A stretch of 14,216 nt of DNA. Origin: Desulfofustis sp. (lineage in GTDB: Bacteria > Desulfobacterota > Desulfobulbia > Desulfobulbales > Desulfocapsaceae). The translations under genes were made by a program, and so were the position numbers. This document shows, piece after piece, positions 6,816-14,216 of this stretch. The stretch spans positions 1 through 14,216 of the forward strand of contig JAQYVS010000434.1 in assembly GCA_030145365.1 (NCBI GenBank), given 5' to 3'. Position 1 is the first letter of the stretch. Every line of letters begins with the position of its first letter. The notes under the pieces were generated by a model. That model searched no databases and was not told the origin of the DNA. It was given only the letters and a program-made list of their open reading frames with translations.

Positions 6816-7289
6816 TCAAATACGGAACTGGTTGGCATGGCAAATAGCCACCGCCAGAGCGTCGGCAGCATCACTGCTCGGCGATGCGTTCAAACCAAGT
6901 AAAACGCGTACCATATGCTGAACTTGTGCTTTTCCCGCCTGCCCGTAACCAACAACTGCCTGCTTGATCTGTTTGGCGCTGTAATCGGTAACCTCAAGAT
7001 CGTTCTGCATCGCTGCAACAACTGCTGCACCGCGAGCCTGACCAAGTTTCAGCGCAGATCCTGGATTAGTTGCCAGAAATACATCTTCAACAGCAGCCAC
7101 GGTTGGTCCATGAACCTGGATCACCTCGTTGATTCCAGTAAAAATCTGGTTCAGCCGATACGAAAAGGGCATCGTGGTGGTTGTTTTTATGACTCCGCAG
7201 GATAGAAACCTGAGCCTGCCCTGCTCCGATTCCACCACTCCGTAGCCGGTTGTTCTGGAACCGGGATCGATGCCGATAATTCGCTCCAT
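6816..7289 (-). CDS. ruvC: Crossover junction endodeoxyribonuclease RuvC
   Basis: Dimeric RNase H-fold nuclease that resolves Holliday junctions by paired nicks. At 157 aa it has normal length. The four metal-binding acidic residues of the family are present: D8 in GIDPGSRTTGYG, E68 in AVEDVF, and D140 and D143 in SSDAADALA. NPGSALKLGQARG and YSAKQIKQAVVGYGQAGKAQV are typical substrate-contacting segments. The gene starts 10 bp after yebC with a poor Shine-Dalgarno, which suggests translation dependent on the upstream gene. It lies 20 bp before ruvA. Confidence 0.98.
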   Translation of the reverse strand: MERIIGIDPGSRTTGYGVVESEQGRLRFLSCGVIKTTTTMPFSYRLNQIFTGINEVIQVHGPTVAAVEDVFLATNPGSALKLGQARGAAVVAAMQNDLEVTDYSAKQIKQAVVGYGQAGKAQVQHMVRVLLGLNASPSSDAADALAVAICHANQFRI

Positions 7290-7299
7290 CGAGTTCTAC

Positions 7300-8049
7300 T
7301 TAAGACAGATTTTCCATCAGGCTTTCTTCTATATCGAAATTGGCGTGAACCTTCTGAACATCATCATGGTCTTCGAGATTTTCCAGAAGCTTGAGCATTG
7401 AGGCCGCAACCTTTTCCTCGGTGACTTCAATGGTGTTTTTCGGAATCATCGACACCGAGGCCTCAAGATACTGCACACCCTGTTCTTCAAGACCGTCCCG
7501 GACATCATTGAAATCATCGACACTACTCAGAACCTGAAATTCGTTTTCCTCTTCAACAACATCTTCCGCACCGGACTCAAGTGCTTTATCCATCAGATCT
7601 TCTTCAGAGATGGTTGCCTTGTCCACCACAATCTGTCCTTTTTTCTCGAACATCCAGGCCACACAACCGTTCTCGCCGAGGTTGCCGTTGCTTTTTGCAA
7701 AAAAGTGCCGTATGTCAGCCACGGTTCTGTTGCGATTATCGGTCATGCATTCAACCAGAACTGCAACTCCGCCGGGTCCGTATCCTTCATAAAGAATTTC
7801 CTCGTAGACATCACCATCAACACCCCCGGAACCTTTGGCAATGGCTCGTGAAATGTTGTCTTTTGGCATGTTTTCGGTTTTTGCCGTAGCAATAGCCGAT
7901 CTGAGTCTCGGATTGCCGTCCGGATCTCCACCGCCCTGCCGGGCAGCCACGGTAATCTCTTTAATCAACTTGGAGAAAACCTTGCCGCGTTTGGCGTCAA
8001 TTGCCCCTTTTTTTCGCTTTATGGTTGACCATTTAGAATGTCCTGACAT
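7300..8049 (-). CDS. yebC: YebC/TACO1 family protein
   Basis: Protein of 249 aa with the family hallmarks: N-terminal SGHSKWSTIKRKK, DAKRGKVFSKLIKEI, NMPKDNISRAI, the central YEGYGPGGVAVLVE and TDNRNRT, and a C-terminal acidic half. The family has long been annotated as a transcriptional regulator. More recent work on YebC and mitochondrial TACO1 points to a translation role, easing ribosome stalling, so I would not assign DNA binding from sequence alone. The start has AGGA 6 nt upstream. Its position just before ruvC is conserved in many proteobacteria and is the reason for the older link to junction resolution. Confidence 0.96.
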   Translation of the reverse strand: MSGHSKWSTIKRKKGAIDAKRGKVFSKLIKEITVAARQGGGDPDGNPRLRSAIATAKTENMPKDNISRAIAKGSGGVDGDVYEEILYEGYGPGGVAVLVECMTDNRNRTVADIRHFFAKSNGNLGENGCVAWMFEKKGQIVVDKATISEEDLMDKALESGAEDVVEEENEFQVLSSVDDFNDVRDGLEEQGVQYLEASVSMIPKNTIEVTEEKVAASMLKLLENLEDHDDVQKVHANFDIEESLMENLS

Positions 8050-8122
8050 ATCAAATCCTGTACGTTCGTTGTTTCTTATCTACGACAATAAATTGCCCTC
8101 GCCAGTCTGCTCTCGCTACTAA

Positions 8123-8719
8123 CTATTTCCTATATTCCATGCCAAGCACGAACACCTCGCGGCTTTCTTTGCGCGAGCTCTGCGGTTTTATCACCTTAAC
8201 GAAATTAAAACGCGGTTTAAGTCTGGCGACAAACTCGGGCATCTCCTCGCCCTGAAAGAGCTTGCACAGATAATGGCCTTTTGGGTGCAAGAGTTTTTCT
8301 GCAAAATCCAGACTCTGCTCGACAAGTCGCATTGAACGCTGATGATCTGCCCAGCGATTACCCATAGTTTTCGGCGCAATATCTGAAATAACGGCTTTAA
8401 AAGCCGGCCTGATTTTTCTCAGATCGCTGATCAGTTCAGGATCCATGATATCGCGGCACAGCCAGTGTATGATTGCCCCACTTTCTTTTGGCTCACTGGT
8501 TGTTTCCTGCAGGTCAACACCAACAACGAGACCTTTAGGCCCAACAACTTTTGAGGCATACAGAGACCAGCTTCCCGGATGGCAGCCCAGATCCAGCACC
8601 GCATCACCACGTCGAAAAATACGATACTTTCCCTGCACTTCCTCAAGTTTAAAGACGGATCTGGCAGGGTATTTTTCTTTCTTGGCCTTCTTAAAATAGT
8701 AGTCTTGTACTTTACGCAC
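8123..8719 (-). CDS. rlmE: 23S rRNA (uridine2552-2'-O)-methyltransferase RlmE (FtsJ/RrmJ)
   Basis: SAM-dependent methyltransferase of 198 aa that 2'-O-methylates U2552 in the A loop of 23S rRNA late in 50S assembly. The catalytic K-D-K-E tetrad is readable: K24 in ARSVFK, D113 in SDIAP, K153 in YLCKLFQGE and E188 in SREVF. The SAM motif is DLGCHPGSWS at 43-52, where E. coli has DLGAAPGGWS. The start is the GTG at 8719 with GGA 7 nt upstream. The product lacks the longer N-terminal tail of the E. coli enzyme and begins close to the conserved core. It sits 68 bp after the CCA-type nucleotidyltransferase and 73 bp before yebC, probably in the same transcript. Confidence 0.95.
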   Translation of the reverse strand: MRKVQDYYFKKAKKEKYPARSVFKLEEVQGKYRIFRRGDAVLDLGCHPGSWSLYASKVVGPKGLVVGVDLQETTSEPKESGAIIHWLCRDIMDPELISDLRKIRPAFKAVISDIAPKTMGNRWADHQRSMRLVEQSLDFAEKLLHPKGHYLCKLFQGEEMPEFVARLKPRFNFVKVIKPQSSRKESREVFVLGMEYRK

Positions 8720-8763
8720 TCTTTATTCCATTTACTGTGCTTTCGCAAGGCGAATCGGACGGG

Positions 8764-8780
8764 AAAGCCGCAAGCGGTTT
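8764..8780 (-). other. Small inverted repeat between the CCA-type gene and rlmE
   Basis: The minus strand reads AAACCGC, TT, GCGGCTTT: a CCGC/GCGG stem with an AAA/TTT extension and one bulged base. The loop is very tight and the T run is only three bases, so it is at best an attenuating or RNA-processing hairpin in the 68-bp gap. Chance is possible. Confidence 0.25.
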
Positions 8781-8787
8781 ACCAAAT

Positions 8788-10269
8788 TCAGCGATCCGTC
8801 AGCTGTTTCTTAACCCAAGCCAGTGCCTCGTTTTTCGTACTAATCTTTCCTTCAATCGCTGCTGTTTCCACCTCAACCAAGAGAAGGCCAAGCTCAGGTC
8901 CCGGTATCAAACCCAATGTATCAATCAGGTCATGTCCGGTCAACAATTTCGGTCCGCTCAACACTGGTCGCATCGTCTCTTCATAGAAAACATCAAGATT
9001 GTAAAACAGCTGCTCCAGTAGTTCTTCAATACCGGCAGGCTTTTCCGGCCCCTGTCCGGCCAGACTGTCGGCCATGGCCAGAAGAAACAACGCCAGTAGA
9101 TCATCTCCTGACCGTTTGCAGAGCTTGAGCATAGCCCGCCTGCTCAACTTTCCATCCTTTTTCAGGACATTTCCCAGATGAAACGGATGCATATGCATTG
9201 CGATCAAAGAACCTATGCGTCTGGTTCTACGCCGGCTCCATCTCATGCGTTCCCCGGTGAGTTCAACAATCTCTGCCCCAGCTTCATCATGGTTGTAGAA
9301 GGTAATTCGGTCCTGCTTCTCTGGATTTATTTTCTTCGTTACCGGTTTACCGACATCGTGCAGCAGTGCTGCCCATTTGAGTTCAATTCGGTTGCCCTCA
9401 TTTTCAAAAAAAGCAGCTATCTCCTGTCCGCGATCGGAAAAATAAAGCTGGGGTTCACCTATGATCTGCTCAAGGCGATTAAGGGCTTCCAGATTGTGCT
9501 CGAATACATTGAGATGATGAAAGGGTGGCTGAGACACGTCTAAACCGTCATACAGTTCTGGAATGAGGTGCTTTAACAAACCTGACACTTTCATTGCAAC
9601 AAGCACCCGGTAGGCCCGCGAAGAAGACATGATCAGATCCATTTCATGGCTGATCCGCTCGGCTGCGCTTGTTTCAATCAGCTGTGCATGTGTGCTGATT
9701 TCATCCAGGGTTGTATCTGTTATGACAAAACCGCATTGAGCTGCAAATCTATATGCCCGCAACAATCTCAGAGGATCGTCGGTAAAGGCAGCGGGACAGG
9801 CTCGAATCACACCATCCCGCAGGTCCTTAATACCTCCGAGAGGATCGACAATCTTATCCGTAAGAACTTCCCTGGTGTGCCGCTGTAAAAAAACATCGAG
9901 CCTGACTCCTAGGCTATTTATGGTGAAATCGCGGCAGACGAGATCTTCTTCAATGGACGTTGCGCCTTTCCGAAATCCGGAAACATCGACACTCAGATTG
10001 TCTATCACCAGACGACAGGTATCATCGCCCTTCTCCCCGAGAGGGACAATCGTACCCGAACCCATCTGGGTTCTAACCTGTTTCAGAAAATGACATGATC
10101 CTGCCGGTATCGTAAAGTCCAGATCAACGGATATCTCGCCCATGAGAATATCACGCAGGGCTCCTCCCACCAGATAAATCTGAAGATTCAGCTTCTCAGC
10201 ACATTCAGTCAGAGACGTGAGCAGGGAATCGGTGATGTCTGGCAGAGAGTAATCCTTTTTCTCGTCCAT
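8788..10269 (-). CDS. Class II tRNA nucleotidyltransferase / poly(A) polymerase family protein with HD domain
   Basis: Protein of 493 aa in the nucleotidyltransferase superfamily that adds the 3' CCA (or only CC or A) to tRNA, or poly(A) to RNA. Motifs: VGGALRD at 34-40; DLDF at 49-52, whose two Asp bind metal; CRDFTINSL at 112-120; DDPLRLLRAYRFAAQCGF at 164-181; and ERISHE at 204-209 in the neck. An HD-type domain follows (H258, HDVGKP at 304-309, H327), as in E. coli Cca, where it gives phosphohydrolase activity. The C terminus contains GLIPGPELG. Sequence alone does not separate CCA-adding, A-adding, CC-adding and poly(A) polymerase members, so I give no symbol. The start at 10269 has only a weak Shine-Dalgarno. 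It is transcribed divergently from the YbdG-like gene, across an 81-bp gap. Confidence 0.9.
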   Translation of the reverse strand: MDEKKDYSLPDITDSLLTSLTECAEKLNLQIYLVGGALRDILMGEISVDLDFTIPAGSCHFLKQVRTQMGSGTIVPLGEKGDDTCRLVIDNLSVDVSGFRKGATSIEEDLVCRDFTINSLGVRLDVFLQRHTREVLTDKIVDPLGGIKDLRDGVIRACPAAFTDDPLRLLRAYRFAAQCGFVITDTTLDEISTHAQLIETSAAERISHEMDLIMSSSRAYRVLVAMKVSGLLKHLIPELYDGLDVSQPPFHHLNVFEHNLEALNRLEQIIGEPQLYFSDRGQEIAAFFENEGNRIELKWAALLHDVGKPVTKKINPEKQDRITFYNHDEAGAEIVELTGERMRWSRRRTRRIGSLIAMHMHPFHLGNVLKKDGKLSRRAMLKLCKRSGDDLLALFLLAMADSLAGQGPEKPAGIEELLEQLFYNLDVFYEETMRPVLSGPKLLTGHDLIDTLGLIPGPELGLLLVEVETAAIEGKISTKNEALAWVKKQLTDR

Positions 10270-10274
10270 GATTC

Positions 10275-10302
10275 TTGACTAGTGAGTAAACAAGGTTATA
10301 AC
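10275..10302 (+). promoter_or_regulatory. Sigma70-like promoter for the ybdG-dus pair
   Basis: TTGACT (10275-10280) and TATAAC (10297-10302) are separated by 16 bp, with the predicted start near 10309, about 40 nt before the ATG at 10351. The -35 hexamer and the spacer length equal those of the mraZ promoter. No convincing opposing promoter for the CCA-type gene was found in this gap. Confidence 0.55.
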
Positions 10303-10350
10303 ATCGTGAATATCAGGCATATCCATCTCTTTACTTCAATCGGAGAAAAT

Positions 10351-11628
10351 ATGGAAGGTTACTGGCTTTTCGAACAACTTCTCAAATATGATTTTTCCCC
10401 CCAGACTGCGGAAATATGGTCCATAATTATTAATGTGGCACTGGTCGTCATCATCCTCGTTTTCGCCACACTAATCATCAGAAAATTTCTACTCAGAATG
10501 TGCCTTAGCTGGATAAATAGAAATCGCTATCACTGGGACGATGCTCTCGTGAGTAATCAGGTGATCGATAAACTGGCCTGGTTTATACCGATTCTGCTTG
10601 CCCATCTATCAATAGACTCGCTACTGCCGCCTGACAGTACCGTTTACATCGTTTTAAAACGGATGATGATGGTCTTTTTTGTTATTGCCGGTGTCATGAG
10701 TATCAGCGCACTGCTCTCAACAGTCGGGGATATCTATCGGATGTTGAAACCAAAACAGGCCGATGTACTCCAGGGATTTATAGATGCGGGGAAAATCTTT
10801 ACTTATATTTTCGGTTCGATTTTTATTATTTCTATCTTTTCCGGTATGTCTCCCTGGGGCATCATCTCCGTGCTTGGTGGAATGACGGCGGTGACAATGC
10901 TGATCTTCAAAGACACTATTGTCGGTTTTGTCTCATCGATCCAGCTAACTGCCACTGATATGATTCGAGTCGGAGACTGGGTTGAAATGCCATCTTATGG
11001 AGCTGACGGCGATGTTCTCTCAATGTCGATTCACACCATTCGTGTGCAGAACTGGGACAAAACCATTACAACCATCCCCATCTATGCATTGGTCTCCAAC
11101 TCATTTAAAAACTGGCGCGGCATGTCAGAATCAGACGGGCGCAGGATTAAGCGCGCATTGATGATTGATGTCAATTCCATTCGTTTTTGTGATCAAAAAA
11201 TGTTGGGGATATTAAGCCGTATCAATCTGTTGGAAGACTATCTTCACATAAAAGAAAAAGAGATTGAGGCTTATAATAAAGAACATCACGTTAACCAAGA
11301 TGACAATCTGGAAATCAACGGTCGTAAACAGACCAACATAGGAATCTTCCGGGCCTATATAATCGCCTATCTTAAGAACAATCCCAACATCAATCAGGAT
11401 ATGACCTTTCTGGTCAGACAATTGTCACCCACCGAACACGGACTGCCACTGGAAATATACGTTTTCAGCAAAGACCAACGCTGGGCTCAATACGAAGCAG
11501 TCCAGGCAGACATATTCGATCACTTTTTTGCAAGCCTGTCGATTTTTGGCCTGCGAGCTTTTCAGAATCCCGGCGGTTTTGATATGCAGAGGTTGGCCGC
11601 AAGCCAAGAGATGATAAAGAGCCCATGA
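10351..11628 (+). CDS. ybdG: Mechanosensitive channel of the MscS family, YbdG (MscM) type
   Basis: Inner-membrane protein of 425 aa resembling E. coli YbdG over its length, by my memory of that sequence. Hydrophobic segments lie near 22-48, 75-92, 103-124 and 148-165, followed by the pore-lining helix region about 168-199 (VLGGMTAVTMLIFKDTIVGF). The cytoplasmic beta domain follows with VGDWVEMPSYGADG (207-220), NWDKTITTIP (234-243), SFKNWRGMSESDGRRIKR (251-268), and the YbdG-like C-terminal LPLEIYVF and ADIFDH. Such channels release solutes on osmotic downshock or sense membrane tension. I choose the ATG at 10351 because GGAG lies 5 nt upstream. An earlier GTG at 10282 would add 23 residues overlapping the promoter. 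The stop overlaps the dus gene by 4 bp. Confidence 0.92.
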   Translation: MEGYWLFEQLLKYDFSPQTAEIWSIIINVALVVIILVFATLIIRKFLLRMCLSWINRNRYHWDDALVSNQVIDKLAWFIPILLAHLSIDSLLPPDSTVYIVLKRMMMVFFVIAGVMSISALLSTVGDIYRMLKPKQADVLQGFIDAGKIFTYIFGSIFIISIFSGMSPWGIISVLGGMTAVTMLIFKDTIVGFVSSIQLTATDMIRVGDWVEMPSYGADGDVLSMSIHTIRVQNWDKTITTIPIYALVSNSFKNWRGMSESDGRRIKRALMIDVNSIRFCDQKMLGILSRINLLEDYLHIKEKEIEAYNKEHHVNQDDNLEINGRKQTNIGIFRAYIIAYLKNNPNINQDMTFLVRQLSPTEHGLPLEIYVFSKDQRWAQYEAVQADIFDHFFASLSIFGLRAFQNPGGFDMQRLAASQEMIKSP

Positions 11629-12569
11629 CCACCAATCCTTTACTATACATGGCGCCGCTTAAGGGGATTACCGATTCTCTGTTCAGGAAGGTTTTCACCA
11701 GCCATTTCAGTGGAATTGACCGAGCTATTGCACCATTTATCAATCCCCAGAGTAAACCGGTCTACCCCAACAAACTCATTACCGACATTTTACCCGAAAA
11801 CAATTGCAGCCTTGCCCTTGTTCCCCAGATCATCAACAGCGATGTTGAAGGTTTTGTTTCGCTGGCAAATCAGATCTACGAGCTCGGCTACCCGGAAATA
11901 AACTGGAATCTCGGCTGCCCTGTGCGCATGGTCGCACACAAGAAACGTGGCGCAGGTCTTATGCCTCATCCAGATGTAATTACCGAGCTTCTCGACCGGG
12001 CAATTCCACGGTTAAAACCAGCCCTATCAATTAAAATGCGGCTCGGCTACAACGACTACCAGGAGTCGATGAATCTGCTGCCACTGCTGAAAGACTACCC
12101 TCTCACCGAAATCATCATTCACGCCCGACTTGGCAAACAGCTCTATCGCGGCACTGTTGATCTTGAGAATTTTAGCCGGTGTTGTTCACTGGTTACCCAT
12201 AACCTTGTCTATAACGGAGATATTACCACTCTGGCTTTTTACAGAGAACTTGCCGGTCGCTTCCATTCGGTTAAGGGTTGGATGATCGGACGGGGACTGT
12301 TGAGCAACCCGTTTTTAGCCACAGAAATTAAAGGAATTATCTATTCAGAAGATGAACGACGAGAAAAACTGTGCGCCTTTCATGACGATCTGTTTTCTTC
12401 ATTAAAGCATAGATTGAGCGGACCGGGACACCTGCTCGGTCGCATGAAACAGGTCTGGATCTATTTTATTGGGGCTTTTCCCGGTCAAGAAAAGAATCTG
12501 AAGAAAATCACCAGAGTATCCAGTGAAAAAAACTATTTAAAAGCGGTTCACAAAATTATGGGAGGCTAA
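11625..12569 (+). CDS. tRNA-dihydrouridine synthase family protein
   Basis: FMN-dependent TIM-barrel enzyme of 314 aa that reduces uridine to dihydrouridine in tRNA using NADPH. Visible family elements: YMAPLKGITDSLFR at 8-21, NWNLGCP at 93-99 with the likely catalytic Cys98, SIKMRLGYND at 135-144, HARLGKQLYRG at 166-176, VYNGDI, and the FMN phosphate-site segment MIGRGLLSNPFL. It does not match DusA, DusB or DusC closely enough to name the target position. The ATG overlaps the channel gene stop (ATGA), so both are one transcript. It ends 29 bp from the convergent PP-loop gene, with no visible terminator between. Confidence 0.9.
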   Translation: MTTNPLLYMAPLKGITDSLFRKVFTSHFSGIDRAIAPFINPQSKPVYPNKLITDILPENNCSLALVPQIINSDVEGFVSLANQIYELGYPEINWNLGCPVRMVAHKKRGAGLMPHPDVITELLDRAIPRLKPALSIKMRLGYNDYQESMNLLPLLKDYPLTEIIIHARLGKQLYRGTVDLENFSRCCSLVTHNLVYNGDITTLAFYRELAGRFHSVKGWMIGRGLLSNPFLATEIKGIIYSEDERREKLCAFHDDLFSSLKHRLSGPGHLLGRMKQVWIYFIGAFPGQEKNLKKITRVSSEKNYLKAVHKIMGG

Positions 12570-12598
12570 GGAGACACAGCTCATTATCAAATCTGTTC

Positions 12599-13645
12599 TC
12601 AGATAATCCAGCTGCTGAAATTGCTGTCCTCAAGCGGTTCGGCATAAATAATTTTTTGCCCTACTTTTTCAACGATATTTATATTTCCAGCCGTCGGTTT
12701 TCCTTCTGATTTTTTGGCATAACGGGAGATGAGGCTGGCAGCATAACCGATATCTTCGCGCTGTACAGTTTCATCATCGTACAACTCTATGGCCCGCCGC
12801 AACAGTGCAACCGGTCCCGGCCGTTCGTCGATGAACAATTTAATATCACCTTCTTCCTGCAACTCCTCAAGACGATCATTTTCTTTTTCGTCTCGTCCCA
12901 ATATCAGCCAACCCTTATTGGGCAGTTGAAACTGGCGGCCGATCAACATCAATAAAATATCAACCACGTTCATGTTGTGCGGGGTTACAGCAAAGTCTCC
13001 GTTATAAACCCTGGCTATTCTGGCACTCAGAATAGGATCGGCCAGAATACAGCCTCCTGCCGGCGCGGGAAAATCTGTGATCCCGAATTCTTTTGCCAGG
13101 GCGATCTGTCTTGAGCGTCCACGGCCGCTGAAATCAAGAAGCTTCTCCCGGTCAACCAGTCCCTGAAGCTCGGCCTCGGTCTCGTTCATCAATTTGGCGC
13201 TGAGCGGTCTCAGCAGAAGACTTCTGGTGGAGGAATCGCGTTCAATAATATTGAGCGTATCGCGTCGTTGAGACATCGGCCGCTGGCCCAGGACTTCGCC
13301 GGTAATGAGAAAAGAGGCATCGAACGTATCAAGCATCGCCCGGGCCCGCTCCAGCATAAAGATTTTACAATCAATACAAGGGTTGAAATATCTGCCAAAT
13401 CCATGCGCTGGGTTGCGCAGCATCTGCAAATAATCTTCACTAATATCGACGACCTTTACGCTGATCCCGTACTTTTTCAGCATTTCAAGACGATAGGCTT
13501 CAGGATTGCGCAAGATTTCATAACCGAAAAACGGTGAGACAAACTTGACAGCTACAACGTCAATCCCCTGCTCCATAACCAGTCTGGTGGCACAGATTGA
13601 ATCCAGACCACCTGAAAATAGGCTGATCGCCCGTACGTTTTTCAT
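12599..13645 (-). CDS. PP-loop ATPase, probable tRNA thiolation enzyme with C-terminal NFACT-R-like domain
   Basis: Protein of 348 aa. The N-terminal adenylating PP-loop is SGGLDS at 11-16. C90 and C93 in NPCIDCK, and C199 in AGGCIL, are placed like the sulfur-carrying cysteines of MnmA/ThiI-type uridine thiolases. GEVLGQRPMSQ at 116-126 is also typical. From about 240 the sequence (LPNKGWLILGRDEKEND, then DIKLFIDERPGP) resembles the NFACT-R RNA-binding domain found in some bacterial PP-loop tRNA enzymes. Such proteins are often auto-annotated as tRNA 2-thiouridylate methyltransferase. Activity on tRNA uridine is inference, and the modified position is unknown. The ATG overlaps the recN stop by 4 bp (ATGA). 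Confidence 0.8.
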   Translation of the reverse strand: MKNVRAISLFSGGLDSICATRLVMEQGIDVVAVKFVSPFFGYEILRNPEAYRLEMLKKYGISVKVVDISEDYLQMLRNPAHGFGRYFNPCIDCKIFMLERARAMLDTFDASFLITGEVLGQRPMSQRRDTLNIIERDSSTRSLLLRPLSAKLMNETEAELQGLVDREKLLDFSGRGRSRQIALAKEFGITDFPAPAGGCILADPILSARIARVYNGDFAVTPHNMNVVDILLMLIGRQFQLPNKGWLILGRDEKENDRLEELQEEGDIKLFIDERPGPVALLRRAIELYDDETVQREDIGYAASLISRYAKKSEGKPTAGNINIVEKVGQKIIYAEPLEDSNFSSWII

Positions 13646-14216
13646 GCCGCCTTTTTCCCTTTGTTAAGCAGTTCCCGGGCCCAGGCCTCGGTCTGCCGGG
13701 TAACGGAATCGCCGGCCAGCATCCTGGCCAACTCTGCCACCCGCTGTTCTTCTGACAGCATGGTGACTGATGTCTGGGTTCTGCCGCGCTTGAGCCTTTT
13801 ATCAACCCTGAAATGCCTGGTTCCTCGAGCTGCAATCTGGGGTAGATGCGTGATACATATGACCTGATGATGTTCTGCCAATTCTCTGATTTTTCTGGCA
13901 ACCGACTCCGCCGCCTCACCGCCGATACCCGTATCCACTTCATCGAAAATGACCGTCTCAACCATATCCTTTCCAGCCAGCAGGCATTTAAAAGCCAGCA
14001 TCAGCCGGGAAAGTTCTCCGCCGGATGCAACTTTTGCCAGTGGTCTGGGGGGTTCCCCGGGGTTTGGGGCAAAAAAGAACTCAACCCGGTCGAACCCCGA
14101 TGCCCGCACCTGCTCAGCATTCTCAGCCACCTGCTGGAAACGCACATCGATACCTGATTGTTCAAAAGAAAGCGATCGTAACTCCTCAGCCATCGCCTGT
14201 TCCAAGACAGTCGCAG
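13642..14216 (-). CDS. recN: DNA repair ATPase RecN, C-terminal part (cut by right edge)
   Basis: SMC-like ATPase that acts at double-strand breaks and holds or tethers DNA during recombinational repair. About 191 C-terminal residues are present and the frame runs off the right edge. The ABC signature ASGGELSRLMLAF, the Walker B TVIFDEVDTGIGG and the switch histidine in ITHLPQIAA are all intact. The tail VAELARMLAG and ELL fits the family end. The N-terminal Walker A and coiled-coil arms lie outside the window. The stop overlaps the PP-loop gene start by 4 bp, so the two are coupled. Confidence 0.95.
   Translation of the reverse strand, partial: ATVLEQAMAEELRSLSFEQSGIDVRFQQVAENAEQVRASGFDRVEFFFAPNPGEPPRPLAKVASGGELSRLMLAFKCLLAGKDMVETVIFDEVDTGIGGEAAESVARKIRELAEHHQVICITHLPQIAARGTRHFRVDKRLKRGRTQTSVTMLSEEQRVAELARMLAGDSVTRQTEAWARELLNKGKKAA

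Noticed and set aside
10282..10350. N-terminal extension of the YbdG-like protein from a GTG
   Set aside because: It would overlap the -10 element and lacks a ribosome binding site, while the ATG at 10351 has GGAG at ideal spacing.
12570..12598. Bidirectional terminator between the convergent dus and PP-loop genes
   Set aside because: The 29-bp gap has no stable inverted repeat and no T-tract on either strand.

Overview
The window is bacterial chromosome, densely packed with housekeeping genes. It shows no mobile element, CRISPR array, tRNA or rRNA. Base composition looks close to even, except for one AT-rich intergenic patch. The gene content fits a Gram-negative bacterium related to the Desulfobacterota (former deltaproteobacteria): mraZ-rsmH-ftsL-(PASTA-tailed ftsI homologue)-murE, yebC-ruvC-ruvA-ruvB, and a PP-loop protein with an NFACT-R-like tail beside recN. 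This placement is inferred from gene order and protein style, not from a database search.

Layout from left to right. (1) Positions 1-4698 hold the start of a division and cell-wall (dcw/mra) cluster on the minus strand. Transcription runs mraZ -> rsmH -> ftsL-like -> FtsI-type penicillin-binding protein -> murE (cut by the left edge), from a good sigma70-like promoter at 4671-4698. Between promoter and mraZ lies a helically phased array of MraZ-box-like repeats running into the mraZ start codon. (2) Positions 4745-5107 are an AT-rich spacer with no convincing gene. It contains a possible terminator for the next transcription unit. (3) Positions 5111-10269, minus strand, carry a run of nucleic-acid genes: CCA-adding/poly(A) polymerase-type nucleotidyltransferase, rlmE, yebC, ruvC, ruvA, ruvB. 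(4) Positions 10351-12569, plus strand, form a two-gene unit: a YbdG-type MscS channel overlapping a tRNA-dihydrouridine synthase by 4 bp. (5) Positions 12599-14216, minus strand, hold the end of recN, overlapping by 4 bp a PP-loop ATPase likely to modify tRNA.

Functionally, the left third makes and regulates septal wall precursors. The middle processes Holliday junctions (RuvABC) and matures or modifies RNA (CCA end, 23S Um2552, 16S m4Cm1402, dihydrouridine, probable thiouridine), with RecN repair at the right edge.

The most notable observation is the protein in the ftsI position. Its fold, pedestal domain and PASTA tail are recognisable and its reading frame is intact, but all three catalytic transpeptidase motifs (SxxK, SxN, KTG) appear to be replaced. 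It looks like a penicillin-binding pseudoenzyme at the division locus. The second is the six-repeat array in front of mraZ.
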